Below are positions 44,165 to 51,680 of a stretch of DNA of 64,000 bases, piece after piece. The first letter of the stretch is position 1. Every line of letters starts with the position of its first letter. Source of the stretch: Verrucomicrobiales bacterium. Its GTDB lineage: Bacteria > Verrucomicrobiota > Verrucomicrobiia > Limisphaerales > CANJXF01. The DNA is taken from the NCBI GenBank assembly GCA_947478865.1, contig CANJXF010000001.1, positions 62,001 through 126,000 on the forward strand. The letters are read 5' to 3'. The notes beneath the pieces are model-generated. The model ran no database searches and was not told the DNA's origin. It was given only the letters and a program-made list of their open reading frames with translations. The position numbers and the translations under genes are program-made.

Positions 44165-45775
44165 ATGTTCGCTTCTTTCAAAAAATTGTTTTTTAAGGAC
44201 ACTGCGGAAGTCCTAGCTACTTCCATTCCAGAGCCCGTGGCTTTCACTCCAGCGCCCGATTGGTCGATGGAAAATGACGCCTCTGCCGCAGGGGCGGCGC
44301 CCTCTGAAAAGGCCGCTGTTCATAGCTCCCCGTTTGAAACCGTGGTGGAGGATGATTCCATTGCCCTTCCATTGGATAGCGTCTTTGCTCGGTTGCCCAA
44401 TTCGTTGGCTGGCTTTGTCCAATCTCAGGGCAGCGGCGTTGTTTTGATCCCGGCCCGGAGGATTCTGCAGGAACTGCCGAAAGGATCGGTAAAAGTTTCC
44501 TTTGGCGAACTAAGAGTGGCAGCTCCGCCAGGAACATTTTCAGAAAATGCCGGCCATGACCAGGTTCTCGTCGAACTGCCGCTCAACCAAATCTTAATGC
44601 GAATACCGCCTTCCTTGCTTTCGCGGCGTCCGGATCAGAAAAAAGTCGAGGTGTCTTCAGAGGTAAAAGACATCTTTGGGCAGAACGGAGAAAAACTCTC
44701 CATTTCTACCGCGCCAGCGAGCGTCCCGAAATTTGTTCAACCGGTCGCGCCGCCAACCCTCGTCCCGCCTTCTCGTGCGACAGCCATTCCAATTGCAATA
44801 CCACAAATGGCGAAACCCTCGCCAATCAAAGTCGCGATGCCCAGCCCGGTGCAAACTCCTCCGGCGAGCAAGCCGGTTGTTTTCCGCGTTTTGCCGGATC
44901 AGCTGCCAGACGAAAACGAGAGCAAAGTTTTAATCAGTTTATCGGCGCTTTCCGAAAGTTGGCCGGAAATGGTTAACCGCGAAATCAGCGAAGCGAACCT
45001 AAATGGGGCAAAGGTTGCCTTGCCTATGGACAAACTCGAAGGGGCTCTTCGCACAGGCAAATTGGTTTTTACCTGGAAACAAATCTGCGAATGGATTCAG
45101 CCGCGCGTTAATTATTCTTCTGAGATTGAAGATCTCCCCCTGGATCTGCCGCTGAAAATAATTGCTCCGCTCTTCATGGCCAAGCACCGCACTGATAAGG
45201 TGCAAAAACAAATTTTCGTCGGTGATGTGCCCGACTTATTTGCAGGAAGAAAGCCTAGAATCGATTCGGTAAAGCCGGCCATGGCCGCTCCCGCGCCAAC
45301 CGCAATTCCGTTGAATCCGAGTATGCCGCCGCTGGTCATGGCGGAGGCCGCGCAACCCGCGCCGCTGGCTCGGGTGGAGCCACAGGCTACTGCGGCCGAA
45401 AACGCTTCAGCCAAAGCCACCCGAAGCGATTTATCCCCACAAGCGGTCGTGAAGAATCTCGTTTCACATCCGGAAATCGCCGGCGCCTTCATTGCCATGC
45501 AGGATGGTTTGCTGGTGGCAGCTGAGCTGCCGGAGCATTTAAAGCCGGATACCTTCGCCGCCTTTCTTCCGCAAATTTTTGGCCGCATGAATCAGTACAC
45601 CAAAGAACTTCAACTCGGGGCGGTCTCCAGCCTCACCTTCGTGGTTGAAAATGTCACATGGCAAATCGTCAAGAGCGGGACGGTTTATCTGGTCGCACTT
45701 GGAAAACCCGGCGAGAGCTTGCCGGGTTCGAAACTCAACACCCTCGCGGCACAGCTAAGCCGCCAAATCAGTTAG
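44165..45775 (+). CDS. Large repeat protein with C-terminal roadblock domain
   Basis: The product has 536 residues and no signal peptide. It carries three or four related modules of the form LPLxxIxxxLPxxL. They are IALPLDSVFARLPNSLAGFV (about 60), VELPLNQILMRIPPSLLSRR (about 135), VALPMDKLEGALRTGKLVFT (about 285) and LPLDLPLKIIAPLFMAKHRT (about 325). Ala/Pro-rich linkers lie between. Residues 425-536 form a roadblock domain (VKNLVSHPEIAGAFIAMQDG, QLGAVSSLTFVVENVTWQIV). It ends 9 bases before the MglA gene. It probably serves as a GTPase-binding scaffold. I do not recognise the repeats as a named domain. Confidence 0.72.
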   Translation: MFASFKKLFFKDTAEVLATSIPEPVAFTPAPDWSMENDASAAGAAPSEKAAVHSSPFETVVEDDSIALPLDSVFARLPNSLAGFVQSQGSGVVLIPARRILQELPKGSVKVSFGELRVAAPPGTFSENAGHDQVLVELPLNQILMRIPPSLLSRRPDQKKVEVSSEVKDIFGQNGEKLSISTAPASVPKFVQPVAPPTLVPPSRATAIPIAIPQMAKPSPIKVAMPSPVQTPPASKPVVFRVLPDQLPDENESKVLISLSALSESWPEMVNREISEANLNGAKVALPMDKLEGALRTGKLVFTWKQICEWIQPRVNYSSEIEDLPLDLPLKIIAPLFMAKHRTDKVQKQIFVGDVPDLFAGRKPRIDSVKPAMAAPAPTAIPLNPSMPPLVMAEAAQPAPLARVEPQATAAENASAKATRSDLSPQAVVKNLVSHPEIAGAFIAMQDGLLVAAELPEHLKPDTFAAFLPQIFGRMNQYTKELQLGAVSSLTFVVENVTWQIVKSGTVYLVALGKPGESLPGSKLNTLAAQLSRQIS

Positions 45776-45784
45776 GAAAACATT

Positions 45785-46396
45785 ATGGCAATCATCAATC
45801 AGGCAACAAAAGAACTACAGGTTAAGATCGTTTATTACGGCCCCGGCAAAGGCGGCAAAACCACCAACCTCGAACAGGTGCACAGCAATGTGCAGGATGT
45901 TCAGGAAAAAGGGAAACTGGTCTCGCTCGCAACGAGTTCGGACCGCACGCTCTTTTTCGATTTTCTGCCCATCGAGGCGATGTCGATCAAGGGATTCAAG
46001 ACCAAGTTCCAGCTCTACACGGTGCCGGGACAGGTCATCTACAACACCACGCGCCAACTGGTCTTGCGCGGCGTGGACGGCATTGTGTTTGTCGCCGATT
46101 CGCAATACGACAAGATGGCCGAGAACGTGGAAAGCTTTTCGAATCTCGAGGAGAATTTGAAAGCGCTGAAGCTGAATCTGGGCGATATCCCTTACGTGCT
46201 GCAATATAACAAGCGGGATTTACCGAATGTCGCGCCCGTTGAATACATGGAGTTCCTGTTGAACAATCGCGATGTGCAAGTGCCCTCGTTCTCAGCTTCA
46301 GCCACGAAATGCGAAGGCGTTTTCGATTCGCTGAACATGATCACGCGCCTGTTGCTCAACAAATTCATCAACGAAGGAAATCGCAAGGTGGCTTGA
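45785..46396 (+). CDS. mglA: MglA-type Ras-like GTPase
   Basis: The product has 203 residues. P-loop VYYGPGKGGKTTNLEQVHS (residues 19-27), LYTVPGQVIYNTTRQLVLRG (MglA-type TVPGQ, a G3 variant of DxxG), and G4 YNKRDLPN are seen, with SASATKCEGVFD near G5. MglA-family proteins set cell polarity and drive gliding or pilus placement in Myxococcus and relatives, controlled by roadblock MglB proteins. Both a downstream roadblock gene and upstream roadblock fusions are adjacent, so the module should be self-contained. The pilus operon in this window is a possible client. Confidence 0.93.
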   Translation: MAIINQATKELQVKIVYYGPGKGGKTTNLEQVHSNVQDVQEKGKLVSLATSSDRTLFFDFLPIEAMSIKGFKTKFQLYTVPGQVIYNTTRQLVLRGVDGIVFVADSQYDKMAENVESFSNLEENLKALKLNLGDIPYVLQYNKRDLPNVAPVEYMEFLLNNRDVQVPSFSASATKCEGVFDSLNMITRLLLNKFINEGNRKVA

Positions 46397-46397
46397 T

Positions 46398-46877
46398 ATG
46401 TTAAGCCTCCCCCCATTGATCGAGGAGGATATCCAGTGCATGGAAAATGCATTGGACGACTTGCTGCAAAGGAGCGAGTCATTGGGTGCGCTGCTGATCG
46501 ACAAAGGCGGCCCACTAATCACCCAGCGAGGGAAACTCGCCGGATTCGACACGACCACGATGTCAGCCCTCGCGGCCGGATCATTCGCCGCGACCGAAGC
46601 GATCGCGGGATTGGTGGGCGAATCGAATTTCAGCAGCATCTATCAACAAGGCGAGCACCACAGCGTCCTTGTGGGCAATGTTGGCGAGAATTTGCTGCTG
46701 ATCGTAATTTTCAAGGCCTCACTCAGCGTGGGCGTCGTGAAATATTATGCCGCGAATACGGTTCAGGTCGTTGCCGCGCAACTTGAGCAAGCCCGCGCCC
46801 GGACGCCTGATTCCAGCTTGGATTTGGTTTCCCTGAACATGACGGACACATCAGAGTTATTTAAGAAAAAAGCATAG
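46398..46877 (+). CDS. Roadblock/LC7 (MglB-like) protein
   Basis: The product has 159 residues. The roadblock core is seen as LDDLLQRSESLGALLIDKGG, TQRGKLAGFDTTTMSALAAG, ATEAIAGLVGESNFSSIYQQ and LLLIVIFKASLSVGVVKYYA. It lacks membrane segments. It begins one base after the mglA stop, the usual position of the GTPase-activating partner. The C-terminal helix pair (VVAAQLEQARARTPDS) probably mediates dimerisation. Confidence 0.88.
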   Translation: MLSLPPLIEEDIQCMENALDDLLQRSESLGALLIDKGGPLITQRGKLAGFDTTTMSALAAGSFAATEAIAGLVGESNFSSIYQQGEHHSVLVGNVGENLLLIVIFKASLSVGVVKYYAANTVQVVAAQLEQARARTPDSSLDLVSLNMTDTSELFKKKA

Positions 46878-47210
46878 ACCAGATGCCGAGGGCATTTCAG
46901 ATAGCCGAAGCCACGACGATTTTTTTGAAGTTTTTTCAGAAAAAATTCCCTGTGGTTCCGCAGAGGCTCGACACGTCCAATTACAATCACAGCAAGGCCA
47001 CGGCTCGTTCCAATTGCGTCACGATGCATCTTGCGGGCATGGAGACCCCAAAACTCAACGAGCCGCAGAACTTATCCCATTACGTCCACTCTTCTTCCAG
47101 CGACTCGGCGCAACGCCAAACTTCCGCCCTGGGTATTTCCCCGCTTCCGGTAGATCGCTCCACCCAAATGCTTGGTTTGCATTCGAAAACTCCCGGTGTT
47201 TAATGACCGA
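46878..47210. other. Gap of 333 bases behind the roadblock gene, no convincing gene
   Basis: An open plus-strand frame (46883-47203, MPRAFQIAEATTIFLKFFQK) and a second in another phase (47014-47214) cross the gap, but neither translation shows a fold, signal or motif. Neither has a good ribosome-binding site. The Ser/Gln/His-rich 3' part looks like non-coding drift or a decayed gene. I see no terminator behind the roadblock gene. Confidence 0.4.
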
Positions 47211-47438
47211 ATGAAGCTGATCAGAATTGGTGACTGCTATCTGAATTTGTCATGCATCACGCATGTCGATATGGAAAACGAATCGCGCGGACTTCTTTGC
47301 ACCGTGAACTTCAATTGTCAGGTGACCGATCGCGATGGATCTAATGGAATTCAAGCGTGCAAGATTTTTACCGGGGCAGCCGCGAGGGAATTGAAATCCG
47401 CGCTGGACACCCTGGCCTTGCAATCACCAGTGGAATAA
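47211..47438 (+). CDS. Small conserved-looking protein of unknown function
   Basis: ATG 47211 gives 75 residues: MKLIRIGDCYLNLSCITHVD, then a beta-rich stretch (RGLLCTVNFNCQVTDRDGSN) and a helix (AAARELKSALDTLALQSPVE). The layout (short strands, acidic loop, C-terminal helix) is like small single-domain proteins that regulate or bind nucleotides, but no motif settles it. No signal peptide is seen. It is separated from the MglA locus by 333 bases, so it is probably independent of it. Confidence 0.55.
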   Translation: MKLIRIGDCYLNLSCITHVDMENESRGLLCTVNFNCQVTDRDGSNGIQACKIFTGAAARELKSALDTLALQSPVE

Positions 47439-47656
47439 GTCTCTTTGCGAAGCCGCCGATCGCGCCTACTTCCCGCTCTACAAAAATAAAACTGCTGCCC
47501 GATTTTTAAGTGTAACCTTCGACCTGCGCGACCGGATTCACGGTGCGTGCTCTATCCCCAGTAGGCTCTCGACCTTCATCGCGAATGGACCTAGCGGCTG
47601 TCCTTCCTAAACCGCCCCATGACTGCGCAAAGAAAAATCTCTCTTGCGCCCTGTAG

Positions 47657-47674
47657 GAAACGTGTTTACGTTTC
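47657..47674. repeat. Perfect small palindrome upstream of tRNA-Lys
   Basis: GAAACGT-gttt-ACGTTTC forms a 7-base stem and 4-base loop, 15 bases before the tRNA. It differs from the CAGGC/GCCTG hairpins at 10876-11364. The rest of the 251-base gap (47439-47689) shows nothing recognisable. Confidence 0.4.
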
Positions 47675-47689
47675 GCGGCTCTGATGAGC

Positions 47690-47765
47690 GGGCTGGTAGC
47701 TCAGTTGGTAGAGCAGTGCCCTTTTAAGGCATTTGTCCAGGGTTCGAATCCCTGCCAGCCCACCA
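47690..47765 (+). tRNA. tRNA-Lys (anticodon TTT)
   Basis: The 76-base cloverleaf has encoded CCA. Acceptor stem GGGCTGG pairs perfectly with CCAGCCC. The D arm is TAGCTCAGTTGGTAGAGC. The anticodon stem GTGCC/GGCAT encloses loop CTTTTAA with TTT at 34-36. The T arm is CAGGGTTCGAATCCCTG. It decodes AAA and AAG. Confidence 0.96.
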
Positions 47766-47819
47766 TCTGTCTAGATCATTTTGCATCAACGGCAAAATGA
47801 CGATCGGACAAGGCTTCAA

Positions 47820-49154
47820 TCACTCATGTCGCAACGCCTCCACAGGATCCATACTGGCAGCGCGGAAAGCTGGGTATAGACCAAACACAACACCGACCAA
47901 ACCCGAGATCGTAAACGCCACCAATGGCGACCAAAATGTAACGATGGTCTCCATCCCGGCAAAATACGTCACGCCGTAAGGAATGGTTATTCCAAGAATG
48001 ACGCCGAGCAATCCGCCTGAGCCGGATAGCATCACCGCTTCGACGAGGAATTGAGTAATGATGTCACGACGCCTGCCGCCGAGCGCGCGGCGGATTCCGA
48101 TTTCTCGCGTCCGCTCCGTCACATTCGCGAGCATGATATTCATAATCCCGATTCCGCCCACGAGCAGGGAAATTGCGGCAATGGAGCCAAGCACAATATT
48201 GAAAATCTGTTTCGTTCTCTCGGCGCGTTTCAACAACTCCAGCGGAACAACAATTTCGTAGTCCTTCTTTTTGTGATTTCGTTCGAGCAGATCTTTAACG
48301 GCGAGAGATACATTCATGACCTGATCGGCGCTCTCCACTTTAACCGTGACTTCATGCAAGGCCACCCGCTCCGCCTCGAAACTGCCGCTGCGGCGCTTCA
48401 TCAACGTTTCACCGAAGCGAATCTTCTGGGCAGAAAGTGGCATGAACATCCGATTCACCGGACTGGCCGACGCACCCCCCTCGCTGGAGTTGCGACCCGA
48501 ATTTTTTACTAGCCGTTCCATCACGCCGACCACTCGATAATAATCTTCTCCCACGCGCACATCGCGACCGATGGGCGATTCGACCGGGAAAAGTTTTACC
48601 GCCATCTCCGCGCCGATCACACAGACGTTCACCTTTTCCGACATCTCGAATTCCGAAAAAAAGCGGCCGATCGCCACATGTTGGTTTCGCATGGCCGGAT
48701 ACCAGGGAACGGTTCCTAAAATCTCGCAATCCACCCGGCGGGTGATATTCCAGACGTAATCGCGCACGATCCGTCCGGGAACAATCACGGTCACGCCGGG
48801 AATCGTTGCTTTGATTCGCTGTAAGTCGAGATACTTCAGGCCGTAATTGAGCACAAAGTTCTGCTGGTTGTTGGAAACCTTCTGTTCCTCGGGCGGTTTG
48901 ACGCTGCGCAAAATAATATTTTGGCTGCCCAAATTCTTGATTTGTTCCTGCGCCTCAAAACTCGCCCCCTCACCAATGGCCAGCATCGAAATGACTGAGG
49001 AAACGCCGAATACAATTCCAAGGACGGTCAGGAGCGAACGGAGTCGATGCAGCCAAAGGCTCTTGACGCCAAGGCGCACTGACCTTTGCAGGCGCGCTTT
49101 GGAAAAAGCAAAATCGCGCCGAAACGTTTTGAACTCTATTTTAGCGTTGGACAT
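47820..49154 (-). CDS. MacB-type ABC transporter permease
   Basis: ATG 49154 gives 444 residues (the frame stays open upstream into the ATPase gene). The layout is one N-terminal membrane helix (LRSLLTVLGIVFGVSSVISM), a large periplasmic MacB_PCD domain (about 60-260), and three C-terminal helices of FtsX type including LVGGIGIMNIMLANVTERTR followed by EIGIRRALGGRR. MacB proteins are mechanotransmission pumps that drive export through a TolC partner rather than carrying substrate across the inner membrane. The ATPase is a separate upstream gene here, overlapping by 14 bases. Confidence 0.93.
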   Translation of the reverse strand: MSNAKIEFKTFRRDFAFSKARLQRSVRLGVKSLWLHRLRSLLTVLGIVFGVSSVISMLAIGEGASFEAQEQIKNLGSQNIILRSVKPPEEQKVSNNQQNFVLNYGLKYLDLQRIKATIPGVTVIVPGRIVRDYVWNITRRVDCEILGTVPWYPAMRNQHVAIGRFFSEFEMSEKVNVCVIGAEMAVKLFPVESPIGRDVRVGEDYYRVVGVMERLVKNSGRNSSEGGASASPVNRMFMPLSAQKIRFGETLMKRRSGSFEAERVALHEVTVKVESADQVMNVSLAVKDLLERNHKKKDYEIVVPLELLKRAERTKQIFNIVLGSIAAISLLVGGIGIMNIMLANVTERTREIGIRRALGGRRRDIITQFLVEAVMLSGSGGLLGVILGITIPYGVTYFAGMETIVTFWSPLVAFTISGLVGVVFGLYPAFRAASMDPVEALRHE

Positions 49155-49830
49155 CGGTTTCCAATTGGCCATCGCGCAAACGGATCGCGCGTTGCGTGCG
49201 TTGCGCGACTTCATTGTCGTGCGTCACCATGATTAACGTTTTTCCGCGGCGATGCAGCTCGTCGAAAATCTTCAATATTTCCTCGCCCGCCGTGGAATCC
49301 AGATTTCCCGTGGGTTCATCAGCCAGGATAACGAGGGAGTCATTCACCAGCGCGCGAGCAATGGCAACACGCTGCTGTTGTCCGCCAGAAAGCTCGTAGG
49401 GTTTATGTTCCAAACGTTTTTCGAGTCCGACCAGCGCGGCGAGTTCGGTGGCCTTGGCGCGACTTTCCTCCTCTGGCCGGCCTTGGTAATAGAGGGGAAT
49501 TTCAATATTCTCCACGACCGAGAGCTGCTGGATCAAGTTGTAGGATTGAAAAATAAAACCGAGCCGCTGGCCGCGCACCGAAGACAATGCATCGTCATCC
49601 ATCTGCGAGACGTCCTGCCCCCCGAGCAAATAATGTCCAGACGTGGGGCGATCCAAACAGCCGAGGAGATTTAACATCGTCGATTTTCCACAGCCCGAGG
49701 GGCCCATGATGCTCACGTATTCGCCTGCTTTAAAATCCAGCGAAACTCCACGCAAGGCCTCAACCGTGACCATTCCCATTTTGTAGGTCTTGCGGACGTT
49801 TTCGAAACGGGCAATGGAAGTTTCCGACAT
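49141..49830 (-). CDS. MacB/LolD-type ABC transporter ATP-binding protein
   Basis: The product has 229 residues. It has Walker A GPSGCGKSTML, Q-loop FQSYNLIQ, signature ELSGGQQQRVAIARALVND, Walker B VILADEPTGNLD and the H-loop VTHDNEV. The LolD/MacB/FtsE subfamily is shown by MVTVEALRGVSLDFKAGEYV. It powers the permease encoded directly downstream. Two bases separate it from the membrane fusion protein gene upstream. Confidence 0.95.
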   Translation of the reverse strand: MSETSIARFENVRKTYKMGMVTVEALRGVSLDFKAGEYVSIMGPSGCGKSTMLNLLGCLDRPTSGHYLLGGQDVSQMDDDALSSVRGQRLGFIFQSYNLIQQLSVVENIEIPLYYQGRPEEESRAKATELAALVGLEKRLEHKPYELSGGQQQRVAIARALVNDSLVILADEPTGNLDSTAGEEILKIFDELHRRGKTLIMVTHDNEVAQRTQRAIRLRDGQLETDVQR

Positions 49831-49832
49831 GG

Positions 49833-51680
49833 TTAAACCTTTTTCGGAGCTGTCTTTTTCGCGGGTGCGACTGGTTTTACCTCTTCCTCCTTGGCGGGGT
49901 CAGGGGAATTTTTGTTCTCGTCACCCGTTGCACCGGGCAGGTTCAACAGAACATTTTCACCTTCCTTTAATCCGCTTCTCACCTCGATAAACTCATCATT
50001 GAAATCTCCCACCTCGATGTCGCGCTCGTCAGATTTGCCGCCTTTGACCACGTAGCAAATCTGTTTTCCATTCTTCGGCGCAACCGCCTGTAACGGAATA
50101 TGCACAACGTTCGTGAGCTGCTTCACCAAAAGTTCCACTTTTGCGCTCATCCCAGGTTTCACCCAGTCGCGTGAGCCATCGATGCTCACTGTCGTGACAT
50201 AAACCTTTAAATCCGGGCTCATCCAACGGTTTTGTGAATCGGGCAAAACGGCAACCTTCATCACGTCGCCGGTCAATTTTTCCTCGGGAAATGCGTCCAC
50301 CTGAATGCGCGCCTTGATTCCTTTTGCCACCTTCTTAATGTAGGACTCGTGAATCTTCACCTTCACCGACATCTGTTTCATATCTGGAATGGTTATAATC
50401 GGCTGACGCTCTCGGACCGTTGCGCCCTCTCGAATCTGTTCCTGTCCGCCGTAGAAATAACCGTCCGAGTTGCCGCCGCCATAAACCACCAAACCGGTTT
50501 TCTTTGCCACAATCACGCATTTTTCCAACTGTTCGTTCAACTCTTTGCGCTGTTCGAGTTCAATGTTGTAGCGGCCTTCGGCACCTCTGAGTCGCGCCAG
50601 CGCCTGGGCGAGTTTTGAAACTGCTTCCTTCCGCGCGCGCTCCAATCCGCGAAGCGCCTCTTCATATTTGGACACCAATTCCTCAGCCTGTTTTGGAAAT
50701 TCGTACTTCAAAAAAAGATCCCGCGCCGTGACCGCAGTTTGGATTTTCAATTCGTTGTTCTCGAAAGTCATCTCCTCGGTTTCGAGCTCCGTCTTGGTCA
50801 TGAACCCTTTTTCAAACAACCGCTTCGTTCCCTGCAGCTTCGCCTTCCCAAGGTTTTGCTGCTGCTCTGCAACCTGCAAATCGTCCAGCAATTTTCGAAG
50901 CTGCTGCTTTGCCGAACCGTCACCCAGCAACTCAAGCGTGGCGTATTTCGAATAATCAATCGGCGCCGGCTTATTCGTTTCAAGGATTACGGCCGGCTCC
51001 GTCTTCACCGCCGAAGTCAGTTTTGCTTCCGGATTTTTATTCGAGTCGGAAACCCGCAGATCTTTCCCGCCGGGACCCGCTGTTTTTGGATCGCCCAGCT
51101 GAACTTCCACCAAGATGGGGCTGTTCGACACGGCTTCAAACAGCTTCAAATGATCGAGGATTTTCCGGGTCGCTTTGTCGCTCATGAATTTCTCCAAATC
51201 CATGCGCGCAAATTTAGCTTTTTGTTCCGCCGCCTTGATGTCGGTGACGTTCTGGTTGAATTGAATGTCGTATCCCTGAGTCGCTTCGGTGAGGGAGGCG
51301 AGCGTAGTTTGAAACCCAATCTCCTGCTGGGTCATTCGCTGTTTCAAATCAGCAGAATCGAGCTCCACGAGCACCTTCCCAGTCTTCACATCGTCTTCGC
51401 TGACCTGATAACCTTCTTCAACGATCTTCAATATCTTGGTTCCCTGCCCGCCTCGCACTTCGGAACGAATTTCCTGTGATTCCAATGCTTCAATACTTCC
51501 ACCTTCCAGCACGCTGATTTGCAACGGCCCACGCCGCGCGGTGAAAGTAATTCCGTTCACGGTTCCCTTTCGGTTGCCAAAAATTACCCAACCGGCGAAG
51601 AGCAGCGCCGCAATGGCCAGCACAACTTTCCAACGCGATTGCCGGCGAAAGAATTGTGATAATTTAATTTTTTCCAGCAT
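49833..51680 (-). CDS. MacA-like periplasmic membrane fusion protein, enlarged
   Basis: The product has 615 residues. An N-terminal membrane helix (VVLAIAALLFAGWVIFG) leads to a lipoyl-like half (ISVLEGGSIEALESQEIRSE). A coiled-coil hairpin interrupted by a Lys/Thr/Pro-rich segment covers about 120-380. Barrel and beta-domains follow (VRERQPIITIPDMKQMSVKV, IPLQAVAPKNGKQICYVVKG). Family members are usually 370-450 residues, so the long hairpin arm and inserted loop are unusual and may adapt it to a partner. A Lys/Glu/Pro-rich tail ends it. It overlaps tolC by 17 bases. Confidence 0.88.
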   Translation of the reverse strand: MLEKIKLSQFFRRQSRWKVVLAIAALLFAGWVIFGNRKGTVNGITFTARRGPLQISVLEGGSIEALESQEIRSEVRGGQGTKILKIVEEGYQVSEDDVKTGKVLVELDSADLKQRMTQQEIGFQTTLASLTEATQGYDIQFNQNVTDIKAAEQKAKFARMDLEKFMSDKATRKILDHLKLFEAVSNSPILVEVQLGDPKTAGPGGKDLRVSDSNKNPEAKLTSAVKTEPAVILETNKPAPIDYSKYATLELLGDGSAKQQLRKLLDDLQVAEQQQNLGKAKLQGTKRLFEKGFMTKTELETEEMTFENNELKIQTAVTARDLFLKYEFPKQAEELVSKYEEALRGLERARKEAVSKLAQALARLRGAEGRYNIELEQRKELNEQLEKCVIVAKKTGLVVYGGGNSDGYFYGGQEQIREGATVRERQPIITIPDMKQMSVKVKIHESYIKKVAKGIKARIQVDAFPEEKLTGDVMKVAVLPDSQNRWMSPDLKVYVTTVSIDGSRDWVKPGMSAKVELLVKQLTNVVHIPLQAVAPKNGKQICYVVKGGKSDERDIEVGDFNDEFIEVRSGLKEGENVLLNLPGATGDENKNSPDPAKEEEVKPVAPAKKTAPKKV

